NCBI GenBank assembly: GCA_945877405.1
Contig: CAMCSA010000004.1
Location: 1-64,000, forward strand
DNA: 64,000 nt
Reading direction: 5' to 3'
Origin: an uncultured Erysipelotrichaceae bacterium
GTDB lineage: Bacteria; Bacillota_I; Bacilli_A; Erysipelotrichales; Erysipelotrichaceae
Under the pieces are notes generated by a model. That model had not been told where the DNA came from. It did no database searches and saw nothing but the letters and a program-made list of their open reading frames with translations. This document shows, piece after piece, positions 21,351-32,052 of the stretch. Every line of letters starts with the position of its first letter. The first letter of the stretch is position 1. Position numbers and translations under genes: made by a program.

Positions 21351-22052
21351 ATGTCGTTTATTGAATTCAGAGATGTTACAAAGGATTACAGAATAGGGGA
21401 AGTTGTGATTCATGCACTCAGTGGTGTCAATTTTGCTCTGGAAAAAGGACAGTTTGTCATTATTGCCGGTGCTTCTGGTGCCGGTAAAAGTACCATTCTC
21501 AATATTCTTGGTGGGATGGATACATCAACTTCAGGCCATATTCTTGTAGATGGCAGACGAATCGATGATTTTAATGAAAAACAGCTGACGGATTACCGTC
21601 GATATGATATCGGCTTTGTGTTTCAGTTCTACAATCTGGTGCAGAATCTGACAGCACTGGAAAATGTCGAACTGGCAACTGAAATATGCAAAGATCCATT
21701 GGACCCGGCAACCGTATTACAGCAGGTCGGGCTGGAAGAAAGAATGCGTAATTTTCCATCACAGTTATCTGGTGGTGAACAGCAGAGAGTTGCCATCGCA
21801 AGAGCCCTGGCAAAAAACCCGAAACTGTTATTATGCGATGAACCAACTGGTGCGCTTGACTATGTTACCGGTAAGCAGATTCTCAAACTGTTACAGGATA
21901 CATGCAGAAAGACCGGTATGACCGTCATTGTTATCACACATAACCTTGCAATATGTCCGATGGGGGATCGTGTGATTAAAGTCAAAAGCGGAAAGATTGA
22001 ATCCGATGAGCTGAATGAACATCCACAGGATGTCAGCACGATCGAGTGGTAA
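21351..22052 (+). CDS. ABC transporter ATP-binding protein (MacB/LolD type)
   Basis: [31 protein letters not shown]. Confidence 0.95.
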   Translation: MSFIEFRDVTKDYRIGEVVIHALSGVNFALEKGQFVIIAGASGAGKSTILNILGGMDTSTSGHILVDGRRIDDFNEKQLTDYRRYDIGFVFQFYNLVQNLTALENVELATEICKDPLDPATVLQQVGLEERMRNFPSQLSGGEQQRVAIARALAKNPKLLLCDEPTGALDYVTGKQILKLLQDTCRKTGMTVIVITHNLAICPMGDRVIKVKSGKIESDELNEHPQDVSTIEW

Positions 22053-22056
22053 GGCT

Positions 22057-25000
22057 ATGAATCAGACACGTAAGAAAGATATCCTGCGTCTGATCCGCAA
22101 TACAAGGGGCAGATTCTTTGCCTTATCTGCCATCATCGCCATCGGTGTCGCTTTTTTTGTCGGTGTATCCGGAGCCGGATACATGATGGGAAAAAATGTT
22201 GACCGATACATGGAAGAAACAGGATTCCGTGATATTGTCGTGTATTCCGATTATGGATTTGATGAAGAGGATGTATCGGCAATCTCGATGATCTCTGGTG
22301 TCAAGGCTGCGGAAGGATCACGGTTTGTCGATGCCTTTGCATCAGATGAAGAAACTTCAAGAATTGTCAGAATCCATGAATATGATGAAGAATCTCAGAT
22401 CAACCAGGTTGTATTAACAGAAGGCAGAATGCCGCGTAATAAAAATGAGGTTGTTGCGGAATATGGCACCAATCTGTTTTATCGTTATACCATCGGTTCA
22501 ACGGTGACCTTATCCCGTCCGGATGATGATCTGGATGAATATCTGAATGTGGATACGGTAACCATTGTAGGACTTGTAGATACGCCTGCCTATATCAATT
22601 CCACAAAAGAAACAAGCACACTATCCAACCAGTACATCAAAAGCTATCTGTATATTCCATCCGATGCCTTCAGCATTGATATCGACATGGAAGTCAATGT
22701 CATTACGGAAAAGGGAAGTTCTCTGTATGCTTTTGGTGATGCATATGAAGAATATGTATCTGAAATCCGGGATGATCTTTCCAACATCGGTATCGTTCAG
22801 GCACGACACAGAAGTGATTCCATCATTGAAGAAGCAGAAAAGGAATATGAAAAGGGACTTGCTGAATATGAAGAAGCCCTTGAAAAATACAATACGGGCA
22901 TTGAAGAAGGCAGGCAGAAGTTATCTGATGCCCAAAAGGAAATCACAGATGGGCAGTCTCAGATTGCATCCGGCAAGCAGAAGTTAATCGATTCGCAGAA
23001 TACCCTCAACAATGAATATGCCACAAATAAACAGAAGATTGCGGATGGACTGGTTGCATTGGATGCAGCCCAGAAACAACTGGACATGCAGAAGGCAAAT
23101 CTTGCAGAAGCGGATGCCTACATGCCGATGATTGAAGCGGCAGTGCAGTTTTATGATCTTCTGGATCTGCTGAGTAAAGATGAAACACTGCAGCAGGCAA
23201 TGGAAGCAAATGAGCAGATTGCACAGATGGTTGAAAACCTGAAGGCATTCGGAATTGAAATTGATACAGCACAGCTGATCAAAGATCTGCAAAATGCAAT
23301 CGAAAAACAGCTTGTTTCTATATTAAATAAAAATGGTGTGGAAGCCTCTACCTTATCGGATGTCAGAAATCTCATCACAACTTACAAAGATGGAAAGGTG
23401 CAGATTGAGCAAGGGCAGAAACAGATCGATGAAAACAGAACAGCACTGCAGCAGGCATCTGCTACCCTGGAGTCATCCATTTCGGATGGTCAGAAACAGA
23501 TTGATGCAGGCTGGCAGGAAATCAGAGACAATGAAGCAGCCCTGGTGAGTGGGCAAAGTGAAATTGATTCGGGTTGGCAGGAAATCAGCACGCAGGAAGC
23601 AGAAGGAAAACGGCAGCTGGATGAAGCAAAAGAAAAGCTTGATAAGGCAAGACAGGATATCGATGATATTGCGTCCAATACATGGACGGTTCTGGATCAT
23701 TCGATGAACTATGGCATTGCAACCTATACTGGTTCCATTGAACAAATGGAAGCCATCGGCAGTATATTTCCGGTATTCTTCTTCCTTGTATCTGCACTTG
23801 TGTGTCTGACAACCATGACACGCATGATTGATGAGGAAAGAGGACAGCTTGGTATCATGCGTGCCCTTGGCTATACGCAGATGCAGTGTGCGATGAAATA
23901 TCTGATCTATGCGGTATCCGCAACACTGATCGGATGTATCCTTGGTGCTGTGATCGGTACGCTGACTTTTCCGATCATCATCTATGAATGCTGGCGGATG
24001 TTGTATATTGAACCGCCACTACACATATATGTGCCTTGGACTCTGATTCTGCAGGCTACAGTATCCTTCCTGCTTGTCATGGCTGGTACGACATTATATG
24101 TCAGCCACAATTCCATGAAGGAAGTACCATCTCAGCTGATGCGTCCGGCAACCCCAAAGCTTGGCAAGAGTACCTTTATTGAAAAGATCGGTTTCATCTG
24201 GAATCATCTCTCCTTTACATGGAAGGTTACAATCCGTAATCTGATCCGCTATAAACGTCGTTTTATCATGACGGTGATCGGTGTTGGAGGCTGCTCGGCA
24301 TTACTTGTCATCGGTTTTGGGATCCGTGATTCCATTGATCAGATGGTAAAACTGCAATTCGATGATATTCTGCATTTTGTAGGTACGGCAACACTCAATA
24401 AAGATATTACTTCTTCACAGGAAAAACAGGTCATTGCGGAAACGGAAGCAATGGAAGAAGTAGATGAAGTCGTCTTTGCTTCTGGCTATTCTGGTATTGT
24501 CAGTTATGGTGATGAATCCATTACAACAAACATGCAGATCTTTGCAGATGATGCTGAGATTGCTAAGCTTTATGATCTGCGTACAAGAAAAGGGCATAAA
24601 CCGTTAAGCATATCTGAGGGTATTGTCATCTCGGAAAAGATGAGTGAAGATATGGGTGTTAGTGTTGGTGACAGTGTTACGATTGAATCAAAAGCAGGAG
24701 TCAGAAAGTCAGTGAACATATCCGGTATCTGTGAAATGTACATTGAAAACTATGCCTTCCTGTCAGCTGATACATATGAATCCTTATTTGGTGTAAAGCC
24801 TGTGGATAATACACTGTTTGTATTATGTAATGAAGACTCCATGGGTGTACAGAAGATGCTTGCATCCAACCCACATGTTAATTCCATATCCTTCATGGAT
24901 TCTCAGATTGACAGCTTTAATACAATGATCAAGGCACTGGATCTGATCATCATCGTTCTGATTGTTTCTTCGCTTGCTTTAGCATTTGTTGTACTTGGTA

Positions 25001-25338
25001 ATCTCATGAATATCAATATCTCGGAACGTCAGCGTGAGATTGCAACGCTGAAAGTGCTGGGATTTAGAAAAAAAGAAGTGCAGTCGTACATCTATAAGGA
25101 AAACAATGTTCTGACATTCTTTGGTGCCTTGTTTGGCTTACCGCTTGGTATTGCGTTGCATCATTGGATTATGAAAGACCTGCAGTTCTCCTATGTCATG
25201 TTCGGAGTGGATGTCATGCCGTTATCACTTTTCCTGTCTGTCATTCTGACGCTTGCCTTCGGTGTGATTGTCAATCAGCTGATGAAAAAGAAACTTTCAG
25301 CCATTGAAATGGTGGAAAGCCTGAAGAGTGTGGAATGA
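22057..25338 (+). CDS. FtsX-like ABC transporter permease with large coiled-coil extracellular domain
   Basis: Two FtsX permease modules flanking glutamine/alanine-rich coiled coil (GQKQID, SGQSEIDSGWQEI). Confidence 0.92.
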   Translation: MNQTRKKDILRLIRNTRGRFFALSAIIAIGVAFFVGVSGAGYMMGKNVDRYMEETGFRDIVVYSDYGFDEEDVSAISMISGVKAAEGSRFVDAFASDEETSRIVRIHEYDEESQINQVVLTEGRMPRNKNEVVAEYGTNLFYRYTIGSTVTLSRPDDDLDEYLNVDTVTIVGLVDTPAYINSTKETSTLSNQYIKSYLYIPSDAFSIDIDMEVNVITEKGSSLYAFGDAYEEYVSEIRDDLSNIGIVQARHRSDSIIEEAEKEYEKGLAEYEEALEKYNTGIEEGRQKLSDAQKEITDGQSQIASGKQKLIDSQNTLNNEYATNKQKIADGLVALDAAQKQLDMQKANLAEADAYMPMIEAAVQFYDLLDLLSKDETLQQAMEANEQIAQMVENLKAFGIEIDTAQLIKDLQNAIEKQLVSILNKNGVEASTLSDVRNLITTYKDGKVQIEQGQKQIDENRTALQQASATLESSISDGQKQIDAGWQEIRDNEAALVSGQSEIDSGWQEISTQEAEGKRQLDEAKEKLDKARQDIDDIASNTWTVLDHSMNYGIATYTGSIEQMEAIGSIFPVFFFLVSALVCLTTMTRMIDEERGQLGIMRALGYTQMQCAMKYLIYAVSATLIGCILGAVIGTLTFPIIIYECWRMLYIEPPLHIYVPWTLILQATVSFLLVMAGTTLYVSHNSMKEVPSQLMRPATPKLGKSTFIEKIGFIWNHLSFTWKVTIRNLIRYKRRFIMTVIGVGGCSALLVIGFGIRDSIDQMVKLQFDDILHFVGTATLNKDITSSQEKQVIAETEAMEEVDEVVFASGYSGIVSYGDESITTNMQIFADDAEIAKLYDLRTRKGHKPLSISEGIVISEKMSEDMGVSVGDSVTIESKAGVRKSVNISGICEMYIENYAFLSADTYESLFGVKPVDNTLFVLCNEDSMGVQKMLASNPHVNSISFMDSQIDSFNTMIKALDLIIIVLIVSSLALAFVVLGNLMNINISERQREIATLKVLGFRKKEVQSYIYKENNVLTFFGALFGLPLGIALHHWIMKDLQFSYVMFGVDVMPLSLFLSVILTLAFGVIVNQLMKKKLSAIEMVESLKSVE

Positions 25339-25616
25339 ATCATACTTATATCATTGAATGTGAGGATGGGACATTGTATACAGGCTGGACAAACAATCTT
25401 GAAAAAAGATTTGAGGCACATTGTACAGGCAAAGGAGCAAAGTATACGAAAAGCCATAAACCAAAAGCCATCGTCTATGAAGAATCCTTCGATACAAAAG
25501 AGGCTGCCATGGCACGAGAGTATCAGATCAAACACATGTCACGAAAACAGAAACTTGATCTGATTGCCTCTTATCAGATATTGGAAGAAGCAGGTACAGA
25601 AGATGCAGGTCTTTGA
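25335..25616 (+). CDS. GIY-YIG nuclease family protein
   Basis: HTYIIECEDGTLYTGWTNNLEKRFEAHCTGKGAKYTK. Confidence 0.93.
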   Translation: MNHTYIIECEDGTLYTGWTNNLEKRFEAHCTGKGAKYTKSHKPKAIVYEESFDTKEAAMAREYQIKHMSRKQKLDLIASYQILEEAGTEDAGL

Positions 25617-25654
25617 AACGGGAACTTCCTGCATCATAAACAGATTTAATTACA

Positions 25655-25692
25655 ACATGGACTGTATGCACAGATCCATGTTTTTTCTGTTT
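25655..25692 (+). terminator. Intrinsic terminator
   Basis: aacatggact...agatccatgttttttct. Confidence 0.65.
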
Positions 25693-25779
25693 GAATAGGG
25701 TTTCAATTGTGGTATAATCCCTATGTTTACGAAAATGTGAAATAGTGAGATATTTGGAAATAAAGGAAAAGTAGAAAAA

Positions 25780-28020
25780 ATGACAAAGTTTGAAAAAAGC
25801 TGGGAATTCCATGGCAGAACACTGACTGTGGAAAACGGCGAAATCGCAAAACAGGCAGGAGGATCCGTTGTTGTACGTTATAACGATACAGTGGTTCTCT
25901 CCACAGCTACAGCCTCCAATCAGGCAAAAGATACGGATTTCTTTCCGTTGACTGTTCTTTATAACGAAAAGATGTATGCAGCAGGTAAGATCCCTGGAGG
26001 ATTTCTGCGCAGAGAAGGCAGACCTAGTGAACATGCAACTCTGACAGCACGTCTGATCGACAGACCGATCCGTCCGTTATTTGCAGAAGGATTCCGTAAT
26101 GAAGTACAGATTGTCAATACGGTTCTTTCCTGTGATCCGGATGCAAGCAGCGAAATGGCATCCCTGTTTGGTTCATCCCTTGCATTATGTGTATCGGATA
26201 TTCCATTCAATGGTCCTGTTGCTGGGGTTGTCGTCGGTAAGGTTGATGGACAGCTTGTATGCAATCCATCTGTTGAGCAGCTCAAGCGTGCAACACTCAA
26301 CCTGACAGTAGCCGGTACAAAAAATGCAATCAACATGGTTGAAGCAGGTGCCAAGGAAGTCAGTGAAGAAGAAATGCTGGAAGCACTGCAGTTCGGTCAT
26401 GACTGCATTCGGGAACTGTGTGCAATTCAGGATGAAATCATCTGCGAATGTGCAAAGCAGAAGATGGAAGTCGTTCTGTATCAGATTGATCCGGCTATCA
26501 CATCCTATATTGATGAACATGGTGCACAGGCAATCAGAGAAGCTGTATCCATCAAGGGTAAGCTGGAACGCTATGGTAAGATTGACGAACTGACGGAACA
26601 GATGGTCAATGAAATCGGTGCCATGGAATATGAAAATGACGCAGCGCGTGACAAGGCAATGAAGCAGGCTCATGAATACTGCGTAGAAGTAGAAGCAGGT
26701 GAAGTCAGAAGACTGATTTCTGAAGACAAGGTAAGACCGGATGGAAGAGCTCTGGATGAATTACGTCCTTTGGATTCTCAGGTTGACCTGTTACCAAGAG
26801 TACATGGTTCAGCAATGTTCACACGTGGTGAAACACAGGTCATGTCCATTACAACACTTGGTCCATTATCTGATGCACAGATCATTGATGATCTGACAAC
26901 AGAAACAGAAAAGAGATTCATGCATCAGTACAACTTCCCACCATTCTCCGTTGGTGAAGTCGGCAGAATGGGAAGCCCAGGTAGAAGAGAAATCGGTCAT
27001 GGTGCCCTTGGTGAAAGAGCACTGGCACAGGTTCTCCCGACTGTAGAAGAATTCCCATATGCAATCCGTACATGTGCAGAAGTTCTCGAATCCAACGGTT
27101 CTTCTTCTCAGGCATCCATCTGTGCAGGTACAATGTCCTTAATGGCAGCCGGTGTTCCGATTAAGAAGATGGTAGCAGGTGTAGCGATGGGTCTGATCAC
27201 CGTTGGTGATACGTATTCCATTCTGACTGATATTCAGGGTATGGAAGACCACTATGGTGATATGGACTTTAAGGTTGCAGGTACAAGAGATGGTATCTGT
27301 GCTCTGCAGATGGATATCAAGGTAACAGGTATCTCCATGGATATCATGCGTGAAGCCCTGGCTCAGGCATACAAAGGCAGAATGCAGATCCTCGATAACA
27401 TGGAAACAGCAATCAGTGCACCAAGAGATCACCTGTCTCCATATGCACCGAAGTTTGAACGTCTTGTTATCCCGGTTGATAAGATCAGAATCGTCATCGG
27501 TAAGGGTGGCGAAACAATCGATAAGATCATTGCTGCATGCAATGACATCAAGATTGATATCGATGATGATGGAAACTGCGTACTGTACCACATGGATCAG
27601 GAAATGCTGGATCGTGCAAAGAACATGATTCTTGATCTGATTCGTGAAGCTAAGGTCGGCGAAGAATTCGATGCAACTGTTACAGAAGTACGTGAAAGCT
27701 TTGCTTTCGTCAATCTGTTCGGTTCTACAGATGGACTTCTGCATGTATCTCAGTTGAAATGGGAAAGAGTTGGTGACATCAAGGATGAAGTCCATGTCGG
27801 TGATGTTGTCCATGTCAAGGTCATTTCCATTGATGAAGGTGGAAAGATCAAGGTTTCCGCGAAGGAATGCATGCCGAAACCGGAAGGCTATACAGAACCA
27901 AAAAAGCCGATGCGTCCTCAGCATGGGGCAAAGGGAGACCGCTTTGAAAAGCGTGAACCTCGCCAGTCCGGCAATGTAGAAAAAAGAGTATTCCGTCGTA
28001 AGGAAGAACCACAGGAATAA
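25780..28020 (+). CDS. pnp: Polyribonucleotide nucleotidyltransferase
   Basis: Full-length PNPase with KH and S1 domains. Confidence 0.97.
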   Translation: MTKFEKSWEFHGRTLTVENGEIAKQAGGSVVVRYNDTVVLSTATASNQAKDTDFFPLTVLYNEKMYAAGKIPGGFLRREGRPSEHATLTARLIDRPIRPLFAEGFRNEVQIVNTVLSCDPDASSEMASLFGSSLALCVSDIPFNGPVAGVVVGKVDGQLVCNPSVEQLKRATLNLTVAGTKNAINMVEAGAKEVSEEEMLEALQFGHDCIRELCAIQDEIICECAKQKMEVVLYQIDPAITSYIDEHGAQAIREAVSIKGKLERYGKIDELTEQMVNEIGAMEYENDAARDKAMKQAHEYCVEVEAGEVRRLISEDKVRPDGRALDELRPLDSQVDLLPRVHGSAMFTRGETQVMSITTLGPLSDAQIIDDLTTETEKRFMHQYNFPPFSVGEVGRMGSPGRREIGHGALGERALAQVLPTVEEFPYAIRTCAEVLESNGSSSQASICAGTMSLMAAGVPIKKMVAGVAMGLITVGDTYSILTDIQGMEDHYGDMDFKVAGTRDGICALQMDIKVTGISMDIMREALAQAYKGRMQILDNMETAISAPRDHLSPYAPKFERLVIPVDKIRIVIGKGGETIDKIIAACNDIKIDIDDDGNCVLYHMDQEMLDRAKNMILDLIREAKVGEEFDATVTEVRESFAFVNLFGSTDGLLHVSQLKWERVGDIKDEVHVGDVVHVKVISIDEGGKIKVSAKECMPKPEGYTEPKKPMRPQHGAKGDRFEKREPRQSGNVEKRVFRRKEEPQE

Positions 28021-28031
28021 GTGATTAAATA

Positions 28032-28060
28032 CAGGAGATTCTGTTTGAATCTCCTTTTAC
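28032..28060 (+). terminator. Intrinsic terminator after pnp
   Basis: aggagatt ctgtttg aatctcctttta. Confidence 0.75.
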
Positions 28061-28238
28061 AATAGGAAAACAAACAGAATAATATGGTTTGTTTTCTGAA
28101 CATCTTACTGTTTCAGCTCACATGGAAATGTATGAATGTAACCAGTCCTGTACATTTTTTGTTACAACCGCAGACGGGGTGCATTTTCTGATCATGTGAA
28201 ACATGATAGAATAACAGCGTCATAAAGGAAGCAATGAT

Positions 28239-28901
28239 ATGAGAATGAGAAAGAAGAAGTGGGCTGATCCATATCTGGAAGCTCACCAGGATTATATTTT
28301 TGAAAATCCGATCGATTATAAGGGAAAGTGGAAACAGATTCTGAACTGTGAAAGACTCCATCTTGAAATCGGTATGGGAAAAGGATCCTATCTGATTCAG
28401 ATGGCATCCATGTATCCGGATGAAGGATGGATTGGTATGGAAAAGGACAGAAGTGCAGCTGCAGTTGCAGCCCGGGCAAAACTGGAAGGCGATGGCAATA
28501 CATCCAACAACAGAATGATTGCCGGGGATGCAAGAAACATTCTGGACTGGTTTGAAGATGGGGAAGTGGATGTCATTCATCTGAATTTTTCCGATCCATG
28601 GCCTAAGAAAAAATATCAGAAAAGACGTCTTTCTTCCTCTGAGTTTTTGAAAATCTACCGCACGATTCTATCGGAGCATGGTCAGATTCTGATGAAGACA
28701 GACAACCAGGACCTGTTTGAAGATTCCGTTCTGTATTTTCAGGAAAACGGGTTTATTCTGACTGATTTTTCTGTCAACTATCGCAGAAATGAACATCCGG
28801 AAGATGCCATCACAGAATATGAATCCAAGTTCATGGCAGAAGGTATGCCGATTTATCGCCTATGTGCAGTTGATACACAGAAAAACGGAGATCTGAGATG
28901 A
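28239..28901 (+). CDS. trmB: tRNA (guanosine46-N7)-methyltransferase
   Basis: LHLEIGMGKGSYLIQMASMYPDEGWIGMEKD, NFSDPWPKKKYQKRRL. Confidence 0.95.
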   Translation: MRMRKKKWADPYLEAHQDYIFENPIDYKGKWKQILNCERLHLEIGMGKGSYLIQMASMYPDEGWIGMEKDRSAAAVAARAKLEGDGNTSNNRMIAGDARNILDWFEDGEVDVIHLNFSDPWPKKKYQKRRLSSSEFLKIYRTILSEHGQILMKTDNQDLFEDSVLYFQENGFILTDFSVNYRRNEHPEDAITEYESKFMAEGMPIYRLCAVDTQKNGDLR

Positions 28902-29608
28902 AACGGATGATCATTGCGCTGCTTTCCATGCTGATGCTGTGTGGATGCACGCAGTATGATTCCATCGATCTGCAGGGCAGACTGCAGGAACAGATTGATG
29001 CAGCACAAAGCTGGCAGGTCAGTGAAGCAACCAATTCCAAACCGTTTTATTCATATTACCTGCCTAGGGATATCGGAAGGTTTGAATCTACTGCTTCCGG
29101 GAATCTGTTCTGTATCGATGGGGTAAGAGTGGCGATGTCACTCAATACAGCTGCCATCATCAATACAATACTGTATCCATCCAAACTAGAAAAAACAGTG
29201 GAACTGACTGGCAAGACAAGAGTTGGCTATATGGAAAGTGAATACACGGACATCAATGGTGATGCTCATGCGTTTCAGGCTGCGATCTTTGATCTTGGCA
29301 ACACATATGCTGTAGGGTTTGTCAGTGATACGGTTCTTTTGCAGGCAACATGTACGGCATTACAGACAGGTTTCATCGCTGGACGTATGCTTCAGATTGC
29401 ACGCAGCCTGACCGTCAATACGGATCAGATTGTGACATATTATTCCAATCAGGTTCCGGAAATCAGTAATCAGGAAAAGGTGGAACTGTTTGATACACAG
29501 GCACCGGAAAACGGGAGAATTGAAGAACTGTTTGAAGATCATACAAGGATTGATTCCATTCCATCAGTTGACAATCAGACGCAATCGACTGAAAAAAGTA
29601 GCGATTAG
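28898..29608 (+). CDS. Predicted lipoprotein
   Basis: Signal peptide with lipobox MLMLCGC; 236 aa. Confidence 0.65.
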   Translation: MKRMIIALLSMLMLCGCTQYDSIDLQGRLQEQIDAAQSWQVSEATNSKPFYSYYLPRDIGRFESTASGNLFCIDGVRVAMSLNTAAIINTILYPSKLEKTVELTGKTRVGYMESEYTDINGDAHAFQAAIFDLGNTYAVGFVSDTVLLQATCTALQTGFIAGRMLQIARSLTVNTDQIVTYYSNQVPEISNQEKVELFDTQAPENGRIEELFEDHTRIDSIPSVDNQTQSTEKSSD

Positions 29609-29693
29609 CAGGACATATAAGGTATAATAAGTCATGATGTATGTTCGAAAATGATTCAATACATATGATATTGAAAGGAGTTAATAAATAACC

Positions 29694-30620
29694 ATGCTGA
29701 AGAAATTACAGAATCTGTTATTTGAAGAAGACGAAGACGATTTTGAAGAAGAGGAAGAGGAAATTGTTTCTTTACGTCCACAGCCACGTCCGAAAAAGGA
29801 AACAGTGCAGGTAAAACCTGCAGCTGCACCAAAGCCTGTAGAAACTGTTGAAACGGAAAAACCGAAGCAGTCCATGCAGAGAATAGATCTGACTCAGCCA
29901 GTTGAAACCGTCAAGCCAAGAAATGTGGAACCGGTAAAACCTGTACGGGTTGAAACAGCAAAACCAGTAAAGGTTGAAACAGTCAGACCAAAGCCGATCC
30001 AGGAAGTCAGCACACCTTCTGAATCACTGTTTGTGGATGATACACCAGCTCCAGTTACACCAAAGCCAAAGAAGCTTGGCATTACGGTGGATGATGTACC
30101 AGCACAGGCAAAACAGCCTGAACCAAAGCCTGCACATACTTCTGCAGTCCGTCCTTCCATCACGCCAAAACAGGCAAAGAAGGAACCGGTCAGAAATGAT
30201 GCAGGGTATGTATTCAGACCTGTCATCTCTCCGATTTTTGGTGTGGATGAAAAGGATCTGCATGCCTTAAAGACAACAACAAACAAAATCAGTGAAGTGG
30301 AAAAGCAGAAAACAAACGGTGTACGACCACAGATCATTTCGCCGATTTATGGTGCTGAAAGTGATAACGCAGCAAGCAATACAAAGGTTGCCCCGGAACC
30401 ATCCGCAAGACGTGAAACTGTTGTTTCTCAGCCTCGATCTAGATCCATGGAAGATACGATTCCTGAATTCTCTTTAGATGATATTCTGAAGGTCAAAGAT
30501 GAGGAAATAAAGAAGGGGGCTGAAAGAAAGGCTACAGCCATGCCTGCTTTCCCGGATCTTGATTTTGACGATGATGAAGATGACAAGACGATTCTCATCA
30601 AAAGAAGTGATGTGAAATAA
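29694..30620 (+). CDS. Hypothetical disordered protein with VETVKP repeats and duplicated RPxISPI(F/Y)G motif
   Basis: 308 aa; acidic N-terminus, repeats (VETVKP, VETAKP, VETVRP), motifs FRPVISPIFG and VRPQIISPIYG. Confidence 0.75.
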   Translation: MLKKLQNLLFEEDEDDFEEEEEEIVSLRPQPRPKKETVQVKPAAAPKPVETVETEKPKQSMQRIDLTQPVETVKPRNVEPVKPVRVETAKPVKVETVRPKPIQEVSTPSESLFVDDTPAPVTPKPKKLGITVDDVPAQAKQPEPKPAHTSAVRPSITPKQAKKEPVRNDAGYVFRPVISPIFGVDEKDLHALKTTTNKISEVEKQKTNGVRPQIISPIYGAESDNAASNTKVAPEPSARRETVVSQPRSRSMEDTIPEFSLDDILKVKDEEIKKGAERKATAMPAFPDLDFDDDEDDKTILIKRSDVK

Positions 30621-30621
30621 T

Positions 30622-31950
30622 ATGACAGGAACACCTGTATATTACTTCATCGGCATCAAAGGCACAGGCATGTCTTCCTTAGCGTGCATGCTCAAAGACC
30701 TTGGCTATGAAGTGTGCGGATCCGACCTTGCAAAACATTTCTTTACGGAAGATGTTCTTGTGGAAAGAAATATTCCGATCTATGAATTTGATCCTGCCAA
30801 TATCAAAGATGGCATGCATGTCATCATCGGAAATGCATTTTTAGAAGATTTCCCGGAAGTAGTTGCCGCAAGAAGCAACCCGACATGTATCTGTGAAAGA
30901 TACCATGAATTCCTTGGTACATTCCTGCAGAAATACAGACTCGTATCGATTGCAGGCTCCCATGGTAAGACTACAACAACCGGTATGCTGGCATCCGTCA
31001 TGAAGGAATTTGGTGAAACCGGATGGCTGATTGGAGATGGCACAGGTCATCTGAGCCAGGATACACAGTATTTCTGCCTGGAATCGTGTGAATTCCGCAG
31101 GCACTTCCTTGCTTATCATCCAGAATATGCCATCATCACCAATGTGGAAATCGATCATGTTGACTACTTTAAGGATGAAGCCGATTATCGCAGTGCCTAT
31201 GAGCAGTTCATTCCGAATGTATCAAAGGCAGTTGTCATCTATGGTGAGGACAGCCAGGCTCGTATGCTTGATTTTTCAGGCAGGAAGCATTACTGGTATG
31301 GCCTTGAAGAAAATGATGACATTCAGGCAGTCAATGTTGAAGAAACAGAAAACGGCATGCATTTTGATGTGAAGTTTGAAGGCAGGATGTATGCCCACTT
31401 CGATCTGCCGTTTGTCGGTCATCATCTGCTTCTGAATTCTCTTGCGGTCATCGGTATCTGCATTCTGGAAGGTGTTGATCCATCCTTAATTGAAAAGGGA
31501 CTGTCTTCCTTCCAGGGAGTCAAGAGAAGATTTGCAGTGGAAAAACATGGAGATAGCATCTTTGTGGATGACTATGCACATCATCCAACAGAAGTAGCAG
31601 TCACGATTGATACTGCCCGCAGACGTTTCCCGAATCAGAAGCTGATTGCGATCTTTAAACCACACAGGGCATCACGCGTTCTGTATTTTGCGGATGATTT
31701 TGCTTCCGCATTGTCCAAAGCAGATGAAGTATATCTTTGTGAGTTTACTTCCATTGATGACAAGCAGGATGGAACTGATATTGATATCACATATCTTGCA
31801 GACAAGATCCCAGGATCACAGATTCTGAGTGAAGATCGCACTGGTGCAAAGGTACTGGCTGAAAAAGCTCCTGCATGCTATCTGTTCATGTCAAGTAAGG
31901 ACATCTATGGTCTGGCTGAGCAGGTCAAGGAAGAAATTGACAGAAAATGA
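30622..31950 (+). CDS. murC: UDP-N-acetylmuramate--L-alanine ligase (Mur ligase family)
   Basis: YFIGIKGTGMSSLACMLKDLGYEVCGSD, AGSHGKTTTTGMLA, DDYAHHPTEV. Confidence 0.9.
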   Translation: MTGTPVYYFIGIKGTGMSSLACMLKDLGYEVCGSDLAKHFFTEDVLVERNIPIYEFDPANIKDGMHVIIGNAFLEDFPEVVAARSNPTCICERYHEFLGTFLQKYRLVSIAGSHGKTTTTGMLASVMKEFGETGWLIGDGTGHLSQDTQYFCLESCEFRRHFLAYHPEYAIITNVEIDHVDYFKDEADYRSAYEQFIPNVSKAVVIYGEDSQARMLDFSGRKHYWYGLEENDDIQAVNVEETENGMHFDVKFEGRMYAHFDLPFVGHHLLLNSLAVIGICILEGVDPSLIEKGLSSFQGVKRRFAVEKHGDSIFVDDYAHHPTEVAVTIDTARRRFPNQKLIAIFKPHRASRVLYFADDFASALSKADEVYLCEFTSIDDKQDGTDIDITYLADKIPGSQILSEDRTGAKVLAEKAPACYLFMSSKDIYGLAEQVKEEIDRK

Positions 31951-31956
31951 AACAAT

Positions 31957-31988
31957 GAAGAAGATTGAGTCAGATTCGATCTTCTTTT
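31957..31988 (+). terminator. Intrinsic terminator after murC
   Basis: gaagaagattgagtcagattcgatcttctttttg. Confidence 0.75.
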
Positions 31989-32052
31989 TGTATCATCTTT
32001 TCATATGTGAATGAAACTGTCATAATAGTTGCTGGAAGGTAAAAAAAAGAGT

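Noticed and set aside
25335-25616. GIY-YIG ORF as a homing endonuclease
   Set aside because: Stand-alone ~90-aa YhbQ/YazA-like protein, widespread in bacterial cores; no intron context.
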